A stretch of DNA of 64,000 nucleotides from Bacillus benzoevorans (GCF_014207535.1 NZ_JACHGK010000002.1:62001-126000); one strand, 5' to 3'; positions 1 to 9,124 are shown, counted from the first letter of the stretch. The notes: generated by a model from the letters alone, not told the origin. A program made the numbers and translations.

Positions 1-79
1 CCACCTCAATCGTTTATTAAAAAAGGGCATTTTATTATATTGGACTTTCCCTAATAAATTCCTTTTTCTTTCACAACAT

Positions 80-106
80 GAAACAAGGGGACGGTCCCCG
101 CGTTTC
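80..106. repeat. REP-like palindrome
   Basis: Nested palindrome: GAAAC (80-84) pairs with GTTTC (102-106) around the perfect inner palindrome GGGGACGGTCCCC. It abuts the stop codon of the neighbouring regulator gene. Sequences of this 'GGGGACGGTCC/TTCT' kind are, as I recall, common dispersed palindromes in Bacillus genomes. It could also act as a 3' transcript structure. Confidence 0.55.
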
Positions 107-1972
107 TTATAGCTTCAGCGCCCCCAACACGATCAGGCATTGCAAGGCGACATAGATTTCATTTCGGTTATATCCTTTGCCCATATCCACTTTTAGCAGT
201 TCATTGATTTTCCCAAGCCGATAACGGAGACCATTGACGGAGAAATTCATGGCACGGGCTGTTTGATGAACATTGGATCCATTTTCTAAGTAGTGGTAAA
301 GAGTATTGGTTAATTCCATATTTTTATCTTCTTCTATTAATTTGCCCAAAATTTTATGGGCATATCTTTCGATTGTCTCCAGGTTTCTCGTTTGCAGGAG
401 CATTCCTACCACACCCAACGAGTCAAAATAGACTAAATTTTGTTGGGTGTTGGCTAATTTAAGCGCTGCGGTACTTTCAACATATAATTGCGGGGCCTCT
501 TCAAGAGAGGCGTAACTGGAGCTAACCCCCATTTCAAATGCATGCTGCGGATACTTGCCCGAACAATAATCAAACAGCTGTTTACTAAAAGTCTCCTTAT
601 CCAAATGACGGTTTAATAAGGCGGATTCCGAAAATAGAATGATGAATGCCCCTGATTTCTTTCCTATCAACCCCTTCACATAAACGGATTGAAGGTATTT
701 GTTCAAGTCATTCATAAATTGGTCATTAAACTCTATTTCCTCCTCCGCGGAAGTTTCCACTAAAGAACGGTGGATCGCCACCATAAAATAGGGATCTTTC
801 AATTCAAAATCATTATTGTGGGCAAAATTGAGCATTTCCGACATCGTGATCCGTTTATTTAACAGATCTTCCAGTAAACTGCCTCTAATCCGCTGCTCGG
901 TGATAAACCGAGTTCTTTCATTTAATAAGTGAAGAGAACAGGCGAGTGCGGCCTGGCCTAAAACCATCTTATCCACTTCACTCACCGTATCTTTGTCCGT
1001 AAACAAAGAACAATAACCATAGATTTTCTGGCGAAAATAGATCGGGGTGATAATGCGGCGATGTCCAGGGGCAATGTCAACCAACTGTGTTTGACAAATC
1101 TCCTGCTTTTCCTGACCCGTCTTCTGATCTTGAACAGCAAACCATTCTCTCAATTCATTGGCAACTCTCTGAGCATCCGGCATCTTCAGTCCTCCGACAG
1201 CCCGAATTTCACAGTTCAGGGTTTCAATCAGGACCGGAGTTTTCGTCGTATTGTATAAGATTTCTACAATCGGCTGCAGTCCTGTTTCAAAAATAACCTC
1301 CTGAAATAATTGCATGTGAACATCATAGGTTTTGCTGAGACTATCTCTTTCGACTCGCAGTTTTTCATAGGTTTCTTCCAACTCATCGTTAATGCGGTCG
1401 GTCTCATATAAATAACTCTCTTGCTCGATCTCGGGATCTCCGCTCCATTCCCCCACCGTTTTAGCAATCCAATGACAGTGTTCATCCCCCATGGCCATAC
1501 AGCGAACCTCTTTGACAATCACCTTTTTTCCAATTACCGTCGATAAATAACCGCTCGCGTATCCGGCTAATGAATGACAGACAGGCTCCTCACTTTTTCC
1601 AAAAAGTTTAAGATGCTCCTTGGCTTCATTGGAATTCTTCCAATCCCCTTCAAAATGAAGAATCCCCTTATCGAAATCAACTTCACAAATTGTATGCTCT
1701 ACTTGGGCATGACCATTCGTCGTATGCATCGTTGGTCCGGCCAACAACAACTCTTTTCGATCGTCCCATTCTAATTCCATCATTCGTAACGCATCTGTTT
1801 CCCCGCAATCCCAGCCATAACGGAGAAGAAAACCTTTTGAACGCTCAATTCCAATGGTATCAATGAGTTCCCTTCTCAGAGCCCCAAAGGCAGAACTTGG
1901 GATCGTGATCATCGGCTGCTGCTCTTTTTGGTTTAGTTGTGCTGCTATCATACTGTAATTCAAAGTCTTCAC
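107..1972 (-). CDS. XylR_N-V4R-PucR hybrid transcriptional regulator (cluster 1)
   Basis: Likely aromatic-responsive activator of the phenol hydroxylase/catechol dioxygenase operon just upstream. Residues about 20-115 resemble the XylR/DmpR N-terminal sensor, about 125-190 the V4R ligand/metal-binding region (note C-x6-D-E-H-C-H-W near 158-167), then a coiled linker near 195-225. The C-terminus is a PucR/CdaR-type middle domain and helix-turn-helix (about 555-610, with a T-A-R-A-M-N-F-S recognition region). The sigma-54 AAA+ domain of true XylR/DmpR is absent. A paralogue sits beside cluster 2 (18763-20661). The called start is GTG with no convincing Shine-Dalgarno; a TTG or ATG 3-7 codons inside is possible. 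A strong terminator separates it from the operon, so it has its own promoter. Domain assignment is by motif recognition. Confidence 0.85.
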   Translation of the reverse strand: MKTLNYSMIAAQLNQKEQQPMITIPSSAFGALRRELIDTIGIERSKGFLLRYGWDCGETDALRMMELEWDDRKELLLAGPTMHTTNGHAQVEHTICEVDFDKGILHFEGDWKNSNEAKEHLKLFGKSEEPVCHSLAGYASGYLSTVIGKKVIVKEVRCMAMGDEHCHWIAKTVGEWSGDPEIEQESYLYETDRINDELEETYEKLRVERDSLSKTYDVHMQLFQEVIFETGLQPIVEILYNTTKTPVLIETLNCEIRAVGGLKMPDAQRVANELREWFAVQDQKTGQEKQEICQTQLVDIAPGHRRIITPIYFRQKIYGYCSLFTDKDTVSEVDKMVLGQAALACSLHLLNERTRFITEQRIRGSLLEDLLNKRITMSEMLNFAHNNDFELKDPYFMVAIHRSLVETSAEEEIEFNDQFMNDLNKYLQSVYVKGLIGKKSGAFIILFSESALLNRHLDKETFSKQLFDYCSGKYPQHAFEMGVSSSYASLEEAPQLYVESTAALKLANTQQNLVYFDSLGVVGMLLQTRNLETIERYAHKILGKLIEEDKNMELTNTLYHYLENGSNVHQTARAMNFSVNGLRYRLGKINELLKVDMGKGYNRNEIYVALQCLIVLGALKL

Positions 1973-2023
1973 CGCCCAAAGGATGTATTTAACCTTTCTT
2001 CATTTTATCAAAATATTTAAAAA

Positions 2024-2068
2024 ATAACGAATAAATCCCTTTTTTAAAAAAAGAGATTTATTCGTTAT
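2024..2068 (-). terminator. Intrinsic terminator of monooxygenase cluster 1
   Basis: Perfect 14-bp arms (2024-2037 and 2055-2068) with a further A/T-pairing inner stem, followed on the minus strand by a T-rich run. It lies between the ferredoxin stop and the regulator start, so it ends the catabolic operon. Confidence 0.8.
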
Positions 2069-2099
2069 CTTAAAATGATTTAGTTGTTGCTATCTGATT

Positions 2100-2432
2100 T
2101 TATTTTTCAATTTTCTCCAAACCAGATTCATTCTGTTGTAGTTTCTCATAATCTTCTACCGTAATGATCTCAATATCGCTTTTCGCCGTCATACAGCAAG
2201 CCAAAGCAAAACCGTTTGCTAAGTCCTCATCCGATAGAGCATCATGTGAACGAATCATTTCTTGCTCATATTCGCCGCTCACTACCTTTACCTTGCACAT
2301 CCCGCAGCCGCCGCGGATACAGCCGGTTGGAATGGGAATAAACTGGTCACGGGCTGCTCTTAATGGAGTGACATTAGGAGCACATTGATATTCAAACTGC
2401 TGGCCTCTTGCTTTCAAAGTGACTTTATTCAT
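2100..2432 (-). CDS. Plant-type [2Fe-2S] ferredoxin, DmpQ/XylT-like
   Basis: 110-aa ferredoxin with cluster ligands C38-x4-C43-x2-C46 and a distal Cys at 79 or 80. In pseudomonad meta-cleavage operons the XylT/DmpQ ferredoxin reduces and reactivates catechol 2,3-dioxygenase after its iron is oxidised by substituted catechols. Its place directly downstream of the dioxygenase gene (58-bp gap) fits that role. It is the last gene of the operon. A redundant electron-transfer role for the monooxygenases cannot be excluded. Confidence 0.87.
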   Translation of the reverse strand: MNKVTLKARGQQFEYQCAPNVTPLRAARDQFIPIPTGCIRGGCGMCKVKVVSGEYEQEMIRSHDALSDEDLANGFALACCMTAKSDIEIITVEDYEKLQQNESGLEKIEK

Positions 2433-2490
2433 TTTGCTTTCCCCCTAACTTTTCATTATTCCTTCTCAAGACAGTATTTTTACCGCCAAA

Positions 2491-3405
2491 TTAAGTTAAA
2501 GCCTTCATGAAGGATTCGGATAGTTCTCTGCGATGGTAGAAAATACCTTGTCCGATTTTGTCTTCTGTCCAAGTGACGGTTGGCATATCTGGGAATGCAT
2601 AATAGCCGCCTGCAAATGCTTCGTTACGGTTACCAGATGGGTCAAAGAAATAAATCGTTTTTCCTCTTGTCAGCCCATGACGTGTTGGCGTAATATCGAA
2701 CGGCACTTCATACATGGAAAGGATGTCTGCCGCTCTGAATACATCGTGTAGTTCTTCGACATGGAATCCGGCATGGTGAAGTTTTGCGTCCGGACCTTTC
2801 ACGAAAGCTATATCATGGGCTTTATTGGAAGTAAATAAGAAAGTACCCAGCATTTCTTCTCCATCTACTGTTGTAATCTTTTCACTTTGTCTAAAGTTAA
2901 GCGCTTCAATAAAGAATCTTGTCACTGTTTTTAAGTCATCACCTGTTAATAAAATATGGTCAAGGCTATGCGGCGCAATTCCTTTTGATTCTAATGACCA
3001 TGGGTGTGGATTGACATGCCCTACTTTTTTTCCAATAAAATCAATCTCATGATAAAGTTCACATTGATGACCCGTTGGTAAAATAAAACGAACGGCTTCA
3101 CCCTCACCTAATCTCGTGTTGTTGCTCACCCTTGTTGTCGTACAGCCAAATTCTTCTACTTTTCTTTCAAAATAAGCCAAATCATCTTCCGTCTCTACTT
3201 TAAAGCCAAAATGAGCAAGTCCGGCAGATTTAGACTTCGTTAAAATAATGCTATGATGATCATATTCATCCCATGCTTTCAAATAAACGCTGTCACCCAT
3301 ACGGCCTGTTTCTTCTAAACCGATGACATTTGTATAGTAATCTACTGCTTTTTCCAAGTCCAAAACTTTTAATTCTGCTCTACCCATACGCATAACTTTA
3401 GCCAT
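2491..3405 (-). CDS. Catechol 2,3-dioxygenase (extradiol, two-domain VOC)
   Basis: 304-aa type I extradiol dioxygenase, which cleaves (methyl)catechol next to the hydroxyls to a 2-hydroxymuconic semialdehyde. Fe(II) ligands match XylE at a constant offset of three: H150 (L-D-H), H211 (L-H-H-A-G) and E262 (G-N-R-N-E-A-F). The second-shell His (T-R-H-G, H243) and Tyr (T-I-Y-F-F-D, Y252) are also present. Length equals the XylE/DmpB family. Strong GGAGG-type ribosome site. It follows the monooxygenase reductase and precedes its reactivating ferredoxin, so the operon converts phenols to ring-cleaved product. Substrate preference (catechol versus 3-methylcatechol) cannot be read from sequence. Confidence 0.96.
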   Translation of the reverse strand: MAKVMRMGRAELKVLDLEKAVDYYTNVIGLEETGRMGDSVYLKAWDEYDHHSIILTKSKSAGLAHFGFKVETEDDLAYFERKVEEFGCTTTRVSNNTRLGEGEAVRFILPTGHQCELYHEIDFIGKKVGHVNPHPWSLESKGIAPHSLDHILLTGDDLKTVTRFFIEALNFRQSEKITTVDGEEMLGTFLFTSNKAHDIAFVKGPDAKLHHAGFHVEELHDVFRAADILSMYEVPFDITPTRHGLTRGKTIYFFDPSGNRNEAFAGGYYAFPDMPTVTWTEDKIGQGIFYHRRELSESFMKALT

Positions 3406-3532
3406 TATTTTTCCTCCTGTTCACTATTCATATATTTTTTAATTCACTAATAGTGTAATTTATTTAAATTTGAAAGGCTTTCGCTACCACAAAATCTTGC
3501 CGAAGCGTCAGCCTATTTTAAAAACTTCTTCA

Positions 3533-4558
3533 TTAAAACTCGTCATAAGCGATATCAGAACCCCTGACTCCGCCTTTGCTGAGAGCATCACAAGCTGTTT
3601 CAATCATGATCGGCGGTCCGCAAAGATAAGCGTCCATACCGCTCATATTTTCCAGTGTGCGAGATATTACATCGGCAATAAAGCCAGTTTCTCCGTCCCA
3701 CTCATCGCCTTCATCCGGCTGTGACAGGGCAGGAACGAAATGGAAGTTTGGATATTTCTCTTCTAATTCCTGCCATTCCTCTGTTAAATACAAGTCCTTT
3801 TTCGCACGAGCTCCATAGAAGAACCATGCTTCTTTTTCAAATGTATCGGAAAATACTTCTTCGATTAAGGATTTAATTGGCGCCATACCAGAACCGCCGG
3901 CTACAAATACTAAACCTTTATTGCGGTCACGAAGCTGCATGCTGCCGTATGGGCCTGATCCGGTTAGGGCTTCTCCAACCTGAAGGTCACACATATAATT
4001 GGATCCTTTTCCTTCAGGAACACGCTTAATATGGAACTCAACGATACGGCCTTCTTGATATTTATTTGCTACCGAATAGGCACGAGTTTCCTCTAATTCA
4101 GGTATATCAAACTCGAAAAATTGGCCGGAACCATATGGAATATTCGTTGGATCCTGTAATTTCAGCTTGATTGCATGAATGTCATGCGTATATTGTTTAT
4201 TTTCAACCACTTCGGCCTCAAAGTCGTGCACGGCAAAGAATGGAAGTTCGGACTCTTCTTCTTCAATTTCAATCACAAGATCACTTTCTGCCAGCGTGCT
4301 GCACATTAAGGTAAATCCTTCTTCCCTCTCGAAGCTCATCAAAGAATATTCGGATACGCGGTCCATGATTTCAAAATCCCCTTCAAGAACTTGGCATTTA
4401 CACGCCGAACAGCTTCCATGCCGGCATCCGTATGCGACTTGTACTCCGTTGCGGATTGCTGCATCCAGCAGAGTTTGACCTTCTTTTACTGTAATCACTT
4501 TCCCACTTGGCTCTAATGTGATTTCAAACGTTTCTGTTGCTGTTGTTGAATTGCTCAT
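3533..4558 (-). CDS. Phenol/toluene monooxygenase NADH:ferredoxin reductase (DmpP/TmoF-like)
   Basis: 341-aa electron-transfer protein. An N-terminal plant-type [2Fe-2S] domain has C45, C50, C53 and C86; the FAD domain has R-A-Y-S at 158-161; the NAD(P) domain has V-A-G-G-S-G-M-A-P at about 218-226 and a C-terminal Y-L-C-G-P-P. The ATG at 4558 is chosen because an AGGAG sits 8 nt upstream; a longer frame extends 20 codons further without such a site. It passes electrons from NADH to the diiron hydroxylase. It is the only flavin-iron-sulfur reductase of this class in the window, so it may also serve cluster 2. Confidence 0.93.
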   Translation of the reverse strand: MSNSTTATETFEITLEPSGKVITVKEGQTLLDAAIRNGVQVAYGCRHGSCSACKCQVLEGDFEIMDRVSEYSLMSFEREEGFTLMCSTLAESDLVIEIEEEESELPFFAVHDFEAEVVENKQYTHDIHAIKLKLQDPTNIPYGSGQFFEFDIPELEETRAYSVANKYQEGRIVEFHIKRVPEGKGSNYMCDLQVGEALTGSGPYGSMQLRDRNKGLVFVAGGSGMAPIKSLIEEVFSDTFEKEAWFFYGARAKKDLYLTEEWQELEEKYPNFHFVPALSQPDEGDEWDGETGFIADVISRTLENMSGMDAYLCGPPIMIETACDALSKGGVRGSDIAYDEF

Positions 4559-4637
4559 GTACCGTTCTCCTCTCCATTTTGTTATCGAATAACCTTTTCT
4601 CCTCCATGCTGTTTCCATGAAGGAGAAAAAGCCCTAT

Positions 4638-4916
4638 TTAGACAGCTGCGATTTCAATATAATCGCCGTTTCGTATTCCCGCATCTTTTAACGTGACTCC
4701 TAAAGGAATATCTATATCACCTGTTCCACGTTTTAAGATGAAACGATAGTTCTTTTCTTTATCAGCCTGATACGTATCTAAACAGGTTTCTAGTAATTGG
4801 TCTGTTGTTACATCTAATCGTGTTGGCAAACCAATATTACTTGGATTCATTTCATTTTCTCTTCGAAGTACATGCCAGACAATCAATTGATTATCGACTT
4901 TTAAATAGTTTGGCAT
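4638..4916 (-). CDS. Small monooxygenase accessory subunit (DmpO/TmoB position)
   Basis: 92-aa protein in the operon slot of DmpO, between the large hydroxylase subunit and the reductase. Its C-terminal half (L-G-V-T-L-K-D-A-G-I then N-G-D-Y-I-E-I) looks like the beta-grasp, ubiquitin-like fold of TmoB/YukD proteins more than like the roughly 119-aa DmpO. Probably the gamma subunit of the hydroxylase. Good GGGAGG ribosome site; 21 bp after the alpha gene. Family assignment rests mainly on position and fold-like pattern. Confidence 0.7.
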   Translation of the reverse strand: MPNYLKVDNQLIVWHVLRRENEMNPSNIGLPTRLDVTTDQLLETCLDTYQADKEKNYRFILKRGTGDIDIPLGVTLKDAGIRNGDYIEIAAV

Positions 4917-4937
4917 CTTCCTACCTCCCGTCCACTA

Positions 4938-6437
4938 TTAGAAAAATTTCTTATCTAGTCCCAAATGTCTGCGGTGCTCCAGCCAGTGTGCATGTTCTCT
5001 GGATGAATAATGTTCGCCAGTCTCTTCTGGAGAAAGGCCCGTATATTTAAACATTCCGGCAATTGGATCCTCACCGAATTCACCGCTTAAATAAGCTTCT
5101 GCCGGCCACCAAATTTGCGTATATTTATCCGGTTCATGATCAAACACATGTTTACATCCCGGTGAGCATGTCATATACGTTTTACCGTTATGTTCACTGT
5201 ACTGTGTCCAAAGCTCCAAAGGACTATCCGGATTAGGGAATTCTGCTGGAAGCTGACATACCGAACATACAGCCGGCATTCCAGGACTTGAATTAGCAAA
5301 AACATTCTCTTCATTTCTGCGAATGAATGGTTCAAAATGGCTAAACTTAGAATATTCGTTATTCAGCCACTCATAGTCATCCTCCTGAAGCTTAAAGCTT
5401 CTATACGGATTGGCCATTTTGTATTGGTCCAAAATACGGAAAACTGTGTGAGAATAATATTCTTTTTCTTTGATGCTGTCCCCGGCAAATTTCGGCAGGG
5501 TAATGCCATACTTTCTAAGGTCTTTGAACAAGCCGTTAAATACTTGTTCCTCTACATAGGTTTCAAATGCTTTTTTCCAAGAAATTGGACGAATACGAGG
5601 ATAATAGTCTACCAGCATGGCAATAACCGAAAACAGACGATAGCCTCTCCAATACCATTTATCCAACCAGCCTTGGATGATCGGAACATTACGTTCATCT
5701 TCTTCTAACAGCATTTTCAGGGCTGACATTCCTAATGCCATGTGGCGTGATTCGTCCGATTGTACCGTTTTTCCAACCGCGGCAAAGTTATCGTCACCCA
5801 CTGCACCGGCGGATGAAGCAAACGGTAAGAATAGAATATTGGTAAACACATACTCGAATGCGAATGAAATCGCCATAAGTGCTTCAAACGGACCAGCGCT
5901 CAACGCATCATCAAAGAATGATTTAACCACGGTATTGAGCCATAGGTTTTGTGATGTAGCCGGAATATTATGAAGCCCGTCAATTTGTTTACTCATATGT
6001 GCATAATGTTTCAATTCAATTTGCGCATGGCGCAATTCATCGATCGCCTGATTAAAAGTAGCAAAACGAATCGCTTCAATTGGAATATTACGACCAATAT
6101 AGGCCATTAATCTGTGTGCTTGATATTCGCCGGGCTGAACGTTTACGGCAAATATTTTTACTCCTTCATACCAGCGGGAATCAATCACTTTGGCATGTCC
6201 GTCGTTTGCCTCAAATGCGTTTCGTACGGCATGGTAAATGCCATCTTTTTCAGATTGAATTTTTACATACTGGTTATAAGCCATGCGGAAGGGATCTTCC
6301 CATCGACTTGGGTCTTTTAAAATAATTCCTTCTTTTTCAATTAAGGGATAGACCTTTTCCATATCAAAATGCTTTGGTTCCCACATTAAATCCCTTGTCA
6401 TTGCATGGTATTTTTCCTTTGTTCCTAATTTTGCCAT
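4938..6437 (-). CDS. Diiron monooxygenase hydroxylase alpha subunit (phenol hydroxylase type)
   Basis: 499-aa catalytic subunit of a soluble bacterial multicomponent monooxygenase. Carboxylate-bridged diiron ligands are visible: E104, E134-x2-H137 (D-E-L-R-H), E195 and E229-x2-H232 (D-E-S-R-H). A cysteine-bearing YHS-type segment follows (C-S-V-C-Q ... C-S-P-G-C-K-H-V-F). It hydroxylates the aromatic ring with O2. The dmpLMNOP-like gene order and the catechol dioxygenase next door favour phenol/cresol hydroxylation. The cluster 2 alpha subunit is a diverged paralogue (E195 here versus E197 there). Confidence 0.94.
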   Translation of the reverse strand: MAKLGTKEKYHAMTRDLMWEPKHFDMEKVYPLIEKEGIILKDPSRWEDPFRMAYNQYVKIQSEKDGIYHAVRNAFEANDGHAKVIDSRWYEGVKIFAVNVQPGEYQAHRLMAYIGRNIPIEAIRFATFNQAIDELRHAQIELKHYAHMSKQIDGLHNIPATSQNLWLNTVVKSFFDDALSAGPFEALMAISFAFEYVFTNILFLPFASSAGAVGDDNFAAVGKTVQSDESRHMALGMSALKMLLEEDERNVPIIQGWLDKWYWRGYRLFSVIAMLVDYYPRIRPISWKKAFETYVEEQVFNGLFKDLRKYGITLPKFAGDSIKEKEYYSHTVFRILDQYKMANPYRSFKLQEDDYEWLNNEYSKFSHFEPFIRRNEENVFANSSPGMPAVCSVCQLPAEFPNPDSPLELWTQYSEHNGKTYMTCSPGCKHVFDHEPDKYTQIWWPAEAYLSGEFGEDPIAGMFKYTGLSPEETGEHYSSREHAHWLEHRRHLGLDKKFF

Positions 6438-6451
6438 GTGTCGTCCCCTCC

Positions 6452-6748
6452 TTATTCTTCCTCATCCCATTGGATGATTAGCTGTTCTTCGTCCCAATCC
6501 TTGATAAATCCGAAACAGGAAGACATGGCCATATGTACTCGATCCATATCAAAATCGGCGCCAAGGTGTTCTTCAACCGTCTCTCTATTCACAACCATTT
6601 TCCCAGGTGCTTTTACCTTTTTATAAACAGCGAAGTCCTCAACAATAACTCCCTCGTTATCTTCTTCAATTGCTGCAATGAGAGCATCTGTGATATTCCC
6701 CATACTTGTATCTAAATCCATTCCGACATATGCTTGTTTTTCACTCAT
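6452..6748 (-). CDS. Monooxygenase effector/coupling protein (MmoB/DmpM family)
   Basis: 98-aa cofactor-free regulatory protein of the MmoB/DmpM family, which binds the hydroxylase and couples electron transfer to oxygen activation. The family pattern is seen: D-A-L-I-A-A-I region near 22-28, central basic strand, E-x2-L-G-x-D-F-D-M near 60-70. It lies between the beta and alpha genes as in dmpLMN. Good AAAGGA ribosome site. Confidence 0.9.
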   Translation of the reverse strand: MSEKQAYVGMDLDTSMGNITDALIAAIEEDNEGVIVEDFAVYKKVKAPGKMVVNRETVEEHLGADFDMDRVHMAMSSCFGFIKDWDEEQLIIQWDEEE

Positions 6749-6766
6749 TCTGATCGTTCCTTTCTC

Positions 6767-7888
6767 TTAGCTAAGAGCTAGTTCGTATTGTTTAAATGGA
6801 AGTTTGTATTTTTTATAGATCGGGATAATTGCTTCTTCTTCTATTTTTTTCAATGTTGCCGGAAGGTCTATTTCAATTCCATGTTTCTCAAATAATGGGG
6901 CTAAAGCGAGTACAGCTTCAAACGCCTTTGGATACCATTTTTCTACCCATTCCTGGATGATTTCTGGATTCGACATTGTTTCTTCCGGAGTCTCCCTTGG
7001 GTCGCTTAAAGTTCGACCCCAGCGATAATCGCCTTCCCATTCTTCATAGCCCATTGCTTTTAAATAATCCCAGCGGCTTTCGGCTTTATCTTCAGCTAAT
7101 AACTTGAATAGTGAAAATGCCCAGTCGCGGTGCCAGTCTAACTGTTTAGCGATAACAAGATTCATAACGGATAAATGTGAATCTCCTTGTTTAACTGCTT
7201 CTTTATTAAATTCGCGGTACATAAGGTTTCCCAGTAAAAGATCTAAAGTTAAATTTTCAGCTACAAGGACTTCCGCCCAGTCATCCGTTACAAGAACTTC
7301 TTCCACATATTTGAGCAATGGCTCAAATGCCGGGTCATTTAGCAGCATTTCTTTCCCGTGTTTGAGAAAATCGCCGTGGTGTTCTTCCATATTGATGGCC
7401 CACTGCGTGATCCATTGTGCTCGTCCTGTTTTATCGTACGCTTGATACGTTGCACACTGCTCGATGGCTGAACCTAATGCATAGCGGATGACATGTTGCA
7501 TTTGCACATTTTCCCCATATTCAAGGTGGCGAAGCGGTGTAAAAAGATTCCTTAACGCTTCTACCCATTGTGGTGAGAGATTTTCAATGACGCCAAGCTC
7601 TTGTGCTTGACTGAACCCGTTTTCAACTTCTTCAGCCATCTTCTTTCTATTATTTACGTACGTTGTGTACCAGTATTTCTTTGGATCACGGAAAGCTTCC
7701 CAATCAGAAGATTTTAAACGGGTATAGCGTGGATCATAGAGATCATAATCACGTTCATCAAAAATATTGCGGTAGTGCATATGAACATATGTCTGTTGCC
7801 TTAGGGTCAGTTCTTCATACTCATTTTTTGTTTTATAGTCCCACGGCTGATCGCGGAGTGTTTTTTTGAAAACAGGTTTTTCGGACAT
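6767..7888 (-). CDS. Diiron monooxygenase hydroxylase beta subunit (DmpL/TmoE-like)
   Basis: 373-aa non-catalytic beta subunit, first gene of cluster 1. It has the ferritin-like helical sequence of DmpL/TmoE, with conserved F-T-P-L-R-H and Q-W-Y-P/K-W-Y-P-type elements, but lacks the paired E-x-x-H metal motifs of the alpha subunit. It forms the (alpha-beta-gamma)2 hydroxylase with the two genes downstream. GGAGG ribosome site 7 nt before ATG. No dmpK-like assembly gene is visible upstream. Confidence 0.92.
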   Translation of the reverse strand: MSEKPVFKKTLRDQPWDYKTKNEYEELTLRQQTYVHMHYRNIFDERDYDLYDPRYTRLKSSDWEAFRDPKKYWYTTYVNNRKKMAEEVENGFSQAQELGVIENLSPQWVEALRNLFTPLRHLEYGENVQMQHVIRYALGSAIEQCATYQAYDKTGRAQWITQWAINMEEHHGDFLKHGKEMLLNDPAFEPLLKYVEEVLVTDDWAEVLVAENLTLDLLLGNLMYREFNKEAVKQGDSHLSVMNLVIAKQLDWHRDWAFSLFKLLAEDKAESRWDYLKAMGYEEWEGDYRWGRTLSDPRETPEETMSNPEIIQEWVEKWYPKAFEAVLALAPLFEKHGIEIDLPATLKKIEEEAIIPIYKKYKLPFKQYELALS

Positions 7889-8603
7889 CCTTTTTCCTCC
7901 TTTATAAATACGGAAAATTCCGCCAATTTCTTTTACCTTCCATTTTAAAGTGCTGGAAATGAATAAACATTGATTTTCAAACGTCTTATCATGGATAAAC
8001 TCTAATTAATGGATTTGCTTAACCTTGAATTTGTTTATCTATCATGTAAGCGTATCCTAAGTTTAGAATAGTCTGAATAATTAGTATACGGATGATCCCA
8101 CCAAACTTTTTCATCATTTTGGTACGAATCATACCAATTTCTAATATTTCCACTGTTGAAACAGAAATTATTTGGATGATTCGACAAAAAGAAGCAAACT
8201 TCTGGGGTTTTTTGAGTTTTTTGTCGAGAAAATAGCAGGGGGGGAATTCTTATACTTTTAAAAGCAAGGGGAAAATTTAGAAGGAAAAGCACAAAAAAAC
8301 AATTCCTGGGTCATTATAATGGCAGTATAATATTTCCCAACGGCTAGGTTTGGTCCGGAACAAGGATACGCAGACTTATTTATATCTACCCCATTAACAT
8401 TGATAGGAACACTCAGAGTATAAGCAGCTATAGGTTTAGACTGTTGTTTATACTGTTGCATGTACCAATAATAGTAAGGTTAATAATTTGCTTTATTAAT
8501 AAAACTAAACATAAGATGGGATTTCTCCATTATTAATTGTCTACGAGTACAGCGATGTAATTATATCTCTTATTCCTCAAAAGGGCCTTAAAATACAAAA
8601 CGA
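7889..8603. other. Intergenic region upstream of cluster 1; no confirmed gene
   Basis: About 700 A/T-rich bases before the beta subunit gene. They must hold the activator-controlled promoter, but I cannot point to a clear -35/-10 pair or operator. Two short minus-strand open frames (8035-8292 and 8258-8461) have no good ribosome site and resemble nothing I know; they may be gene remnants. Confidence 0.4.
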
Positions 8604-8633
8604 GCGCCAATCCTTTATCTTCGGATATGGCGC
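8604..8633 (-). terminator. Terminator after the small basic protein gene
   Basis: GCGCCA/TGGCGC outer stem and ATCC/GGAT inner stem. On the minus strand it is followed by TCGTTTTGTATTTT. It lies 22 bp past the stop codon of the 51-aa gene. Confidence 0.75.
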
Positions 8634-8655
8634 CCTTCTGTTTAATAAAGTGGCA

Positions 8656-8811
8656 TCAGTCATTGTTGGTATTTGCACTGTCATGACTTTTAACGCCTTT
8701 ACTTTTATATGGTTTAGCACTTTTTGCTTTGTTTGCACTTGTTTGCCAGCGGTTCCAACCTTTCTTACCTGTTCCTCTTCCCGTTCCTCCCTTGCCTTTC
8801 GCTTTACTCAT
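8656..8811 (-). CDS. Small basic Gly/Lys-rich protein (possibly DUF3934-like)
   Basis: 51-aa protein starting M-S-K-A-K-G-K-G-G-T-G-R-G-T-G and rich in Lys, Gly and Ser, with a single W-N-R-W region. GGAG lies 8 nt before the ATG, and a clear terminator follows. Very similar short basic proteins occur in many Bacillus genomes; I believe the family is DUF3934 but cannot verify this. Function unknown; the charge suggests nucleic-acid binding (inference). Confidence 0.75.
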   Translation of the reverse strand: MSKAKGKGGTGRGTGKKGWNRWQTSANKAKSAKPYKSKGVKSHDSANTNND

Positions 8812-8929
8812 AGAATCAACTCCATTATCATTATCCTAGTATGTTTAAGTATTTGCCATTTATTCATTTTACTCTTATTTCCTTATCATTACTTGCTTTT
8901 ATTGAATGTTTTTCTTCTTTACAAAAAAC

Positions 8930-8961
8930 TAACCTCCTGAATTTTAGGAATCAGAAGGTTA
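8930..8961 (-). terminator. Terminator downstream of the MFS transporter
   Basis: TAACCTCCTGA (8930-8940) pairs with TCAGAAGGTTA (8951-8961) with one mismatch. On the minus strand a GTTTTTTG run follows. It lies about 165 bp past the transporter stop. Confidence 0.6.
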
Positions 8962-9124
8962 AATTTGTAATACTCTGCTCAATTTCGTCATTTTATTATC
9001 TCTAAAAAAGGATATTACTTCAATTAATAAAAATGTTTATGCTTGGTTAAATTAGAAAGATCAATGGTTGTTACCTTTCAAAATATAATTAAGAGAGTAT
9101 TAATTTTAAAGTAAGCCTCTTCGT

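Noticed and set aside
107..1972. Sigma-54-dependent control of the monooxygenase operons
   Set aside because: The XylR-like regulators lack the AAA+ domain, and no GG-N10-GC type -24/-12 promoter was seen upstream of either operon.
8035..8461. Two overlapping minus-strand frames (85 and 67 codons) upstream of cluster 1
   Set aside because: No ribosome site, no recognisable family, odd composition. Kept only as a note in the intergenic description.
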